Source: Phoronis australis | Lineage: Eukaryota; Phoronida; Phoronidae | Direction: 5' to 3' | Length of the DNA: 64,000 nt | Assembly: GCA_002633005.1 (NCBI GenBank) | Contig: NMRA01000140.1 | Span: 62,001 to 126,000, forward strand | Shown: positions 63,238 through 64,000 of the stretch, in pieces | How positions within the stretch are numbered: position 1 is the first letter of the stretch | How the letters are laid out: every line of letters begins with the position of its first letter | Notes under the pieces: model-generated | Told to the model about the DNA's origin: nothing | Seen by the model: only the letters and a program-made list of their open reading frames with translations | Databases searched by the model: none | Made by a program: the position numbers and the translations under genes

Positions 63238-63761
63238 NNNNNNNNNNNNNNNNNNNNNNNNNNNNNNNNNNNNNNNNNNNNNNNNNNNNNNNNNNNNNNN
63301 NNNNNNNNNNNNNNNNNNNNNNNNNNNNNNNNNNNNNNNNNNNNNNNNNNNNNNNNNNNNNNNNNNNNNNNNNNNNNNNNNNNNNNNNNNNNNNNNNNNN
63401 NNNNNNNNNNNNNNNNNNNNNNNNNNNNNNNNNNNNNNNNNNNNNNNNNNNNNNNNNNNNNNNNNNNNNNNNNNNNNNNNNNNNNNNNNNNNNNNNNNNN
63501 NNNNNNNNNNNNNNNNNNNNNNNNNNNNNNNNNNNNNNNNNNNNNNNNNNNNNNNNNNNNNNNNNNNNNNNNNNNNNNNNNNNNNNNNNNNNNNNNNNNN
63601 NNNNNNNNNNNNNNNNNNNNNNNNNNNNNNNNNNNNNNNNNNNNNNNNNNNNNNNNNNNNNNNNNNNNNNNNNNNNNNNNNNNNNNNNNNNNNNNNNNNN
63701 NNNNNNNNNNNNNNNNNNNNNNNNNNNNNNNNNNNNNNNNNNNNNNNNNNNNNNNNNNNNN
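63238..63761. other. Assembly gap
   Basis: 524 undetermined bases near the right end of the window. Confidence 1.
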
Positions 63762-64000
63762 CTTTTTGCCAGGGTATTAAGTTAGAGTGGCAATAAACTC
63801 TGTTCCATCCAAGAAACTATCTGTTAATTTAGACTACTTTCCTGTCAAATTGGTGTCAACCTGTTCCTTACCAAGATGCGACCATCCTCAGGGAATAAAA
63901 TGACTTGCCTTACTATTCAACTTGTACAGCCTGATCTGAATTAAAAAACTGCCAGTACATTGCAAACCCAGAAATCACCCGTTTTGACGAGACCAAGTTT

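Larger units (their letters stand above)
56079..64000. other. Right-hand region without recognised gene
   Basis: AT-rich, with dispersed repeat D copy 2 and the last gap. I found no convincing exon chain. An acceptor-like ctctctag near 62319 opens only 17 codons. Confidence 0.55.

Overview
The window is animal nuclear DNA. It is AT-rich, with GT-AG introns of 0.2 to 6 kb, many transposon relics and three assembly gaps (26661-26982, 41722-42505, 63238-63761). The dominant gene is a 90-kDa ribosomal S6 kinase (RSK, RPS6KA family) on the + strand. Its 18 recognisable coding exons run from 6382 to 43404 and encode the last 704 residues (711 with a candidate 21-nt microexon). Only the extreme N-terminus is missing. 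Both kinase domains, their catalytic residues, the ERK, PDK1 and autophosphorylation sites and the C-terminal ERK-docking motif are intact, so the gene looks functional.

Layout: 1-6381 is upstream or 5' intron DNA with relics and no recognisable exon. 6382-43404 is the RSK gene, with the N-terminal AGC-type kinase in exons 1-9, the linker in exons 9-10 and the C-terminal CaMK-type kinase in exons 11-18. 43405 to about 45.7 kb is probably 3' UTR. 45.7-55.4 kb has repeats and no recognised gene. 55416-56078 holds a tentative two-exon gene for a small secreted lysine-rich protein. 56079-64000 has no recognised gene.

The most striking observation is that at least four RSK introns carry tandem repeats that overlap the exon-intron junction, so the splice site is copied along with coding sequence: 4 x 58 bp at 12806-13037, about 12 x 47 bp at 16876-17427, 2+ x 52-57 bp at 25111-25219 (all 5' splice sites), and three or four copies about 73-80 bp apart of a 3' splice site at about 20705-20970. 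From memory, and unchecked, minisatellites that repeat exon-intron boundaries ('mirages') were described in amphioxus. Together with the deuterostome-like RSK and the THAP/Kolobok-type transposons, this makes a cephalochordate the best guess for the organism, but the sequence does not prove it.

Two related DNA transposons with about 158-bp inverted termini and TTAA flanks (35943-37431 and 41237-42863) sit in RSK introns in opposite orientations. Each encodes a THAP zinc-finger ORF converging on a second, unrelated ORF. Several copies of a roughly 0.6-0.9 kb internally duplicated repeat, long foldback elements and a small inverted-repeat element with a tRNA-like Pol III B box fill much of the rest.
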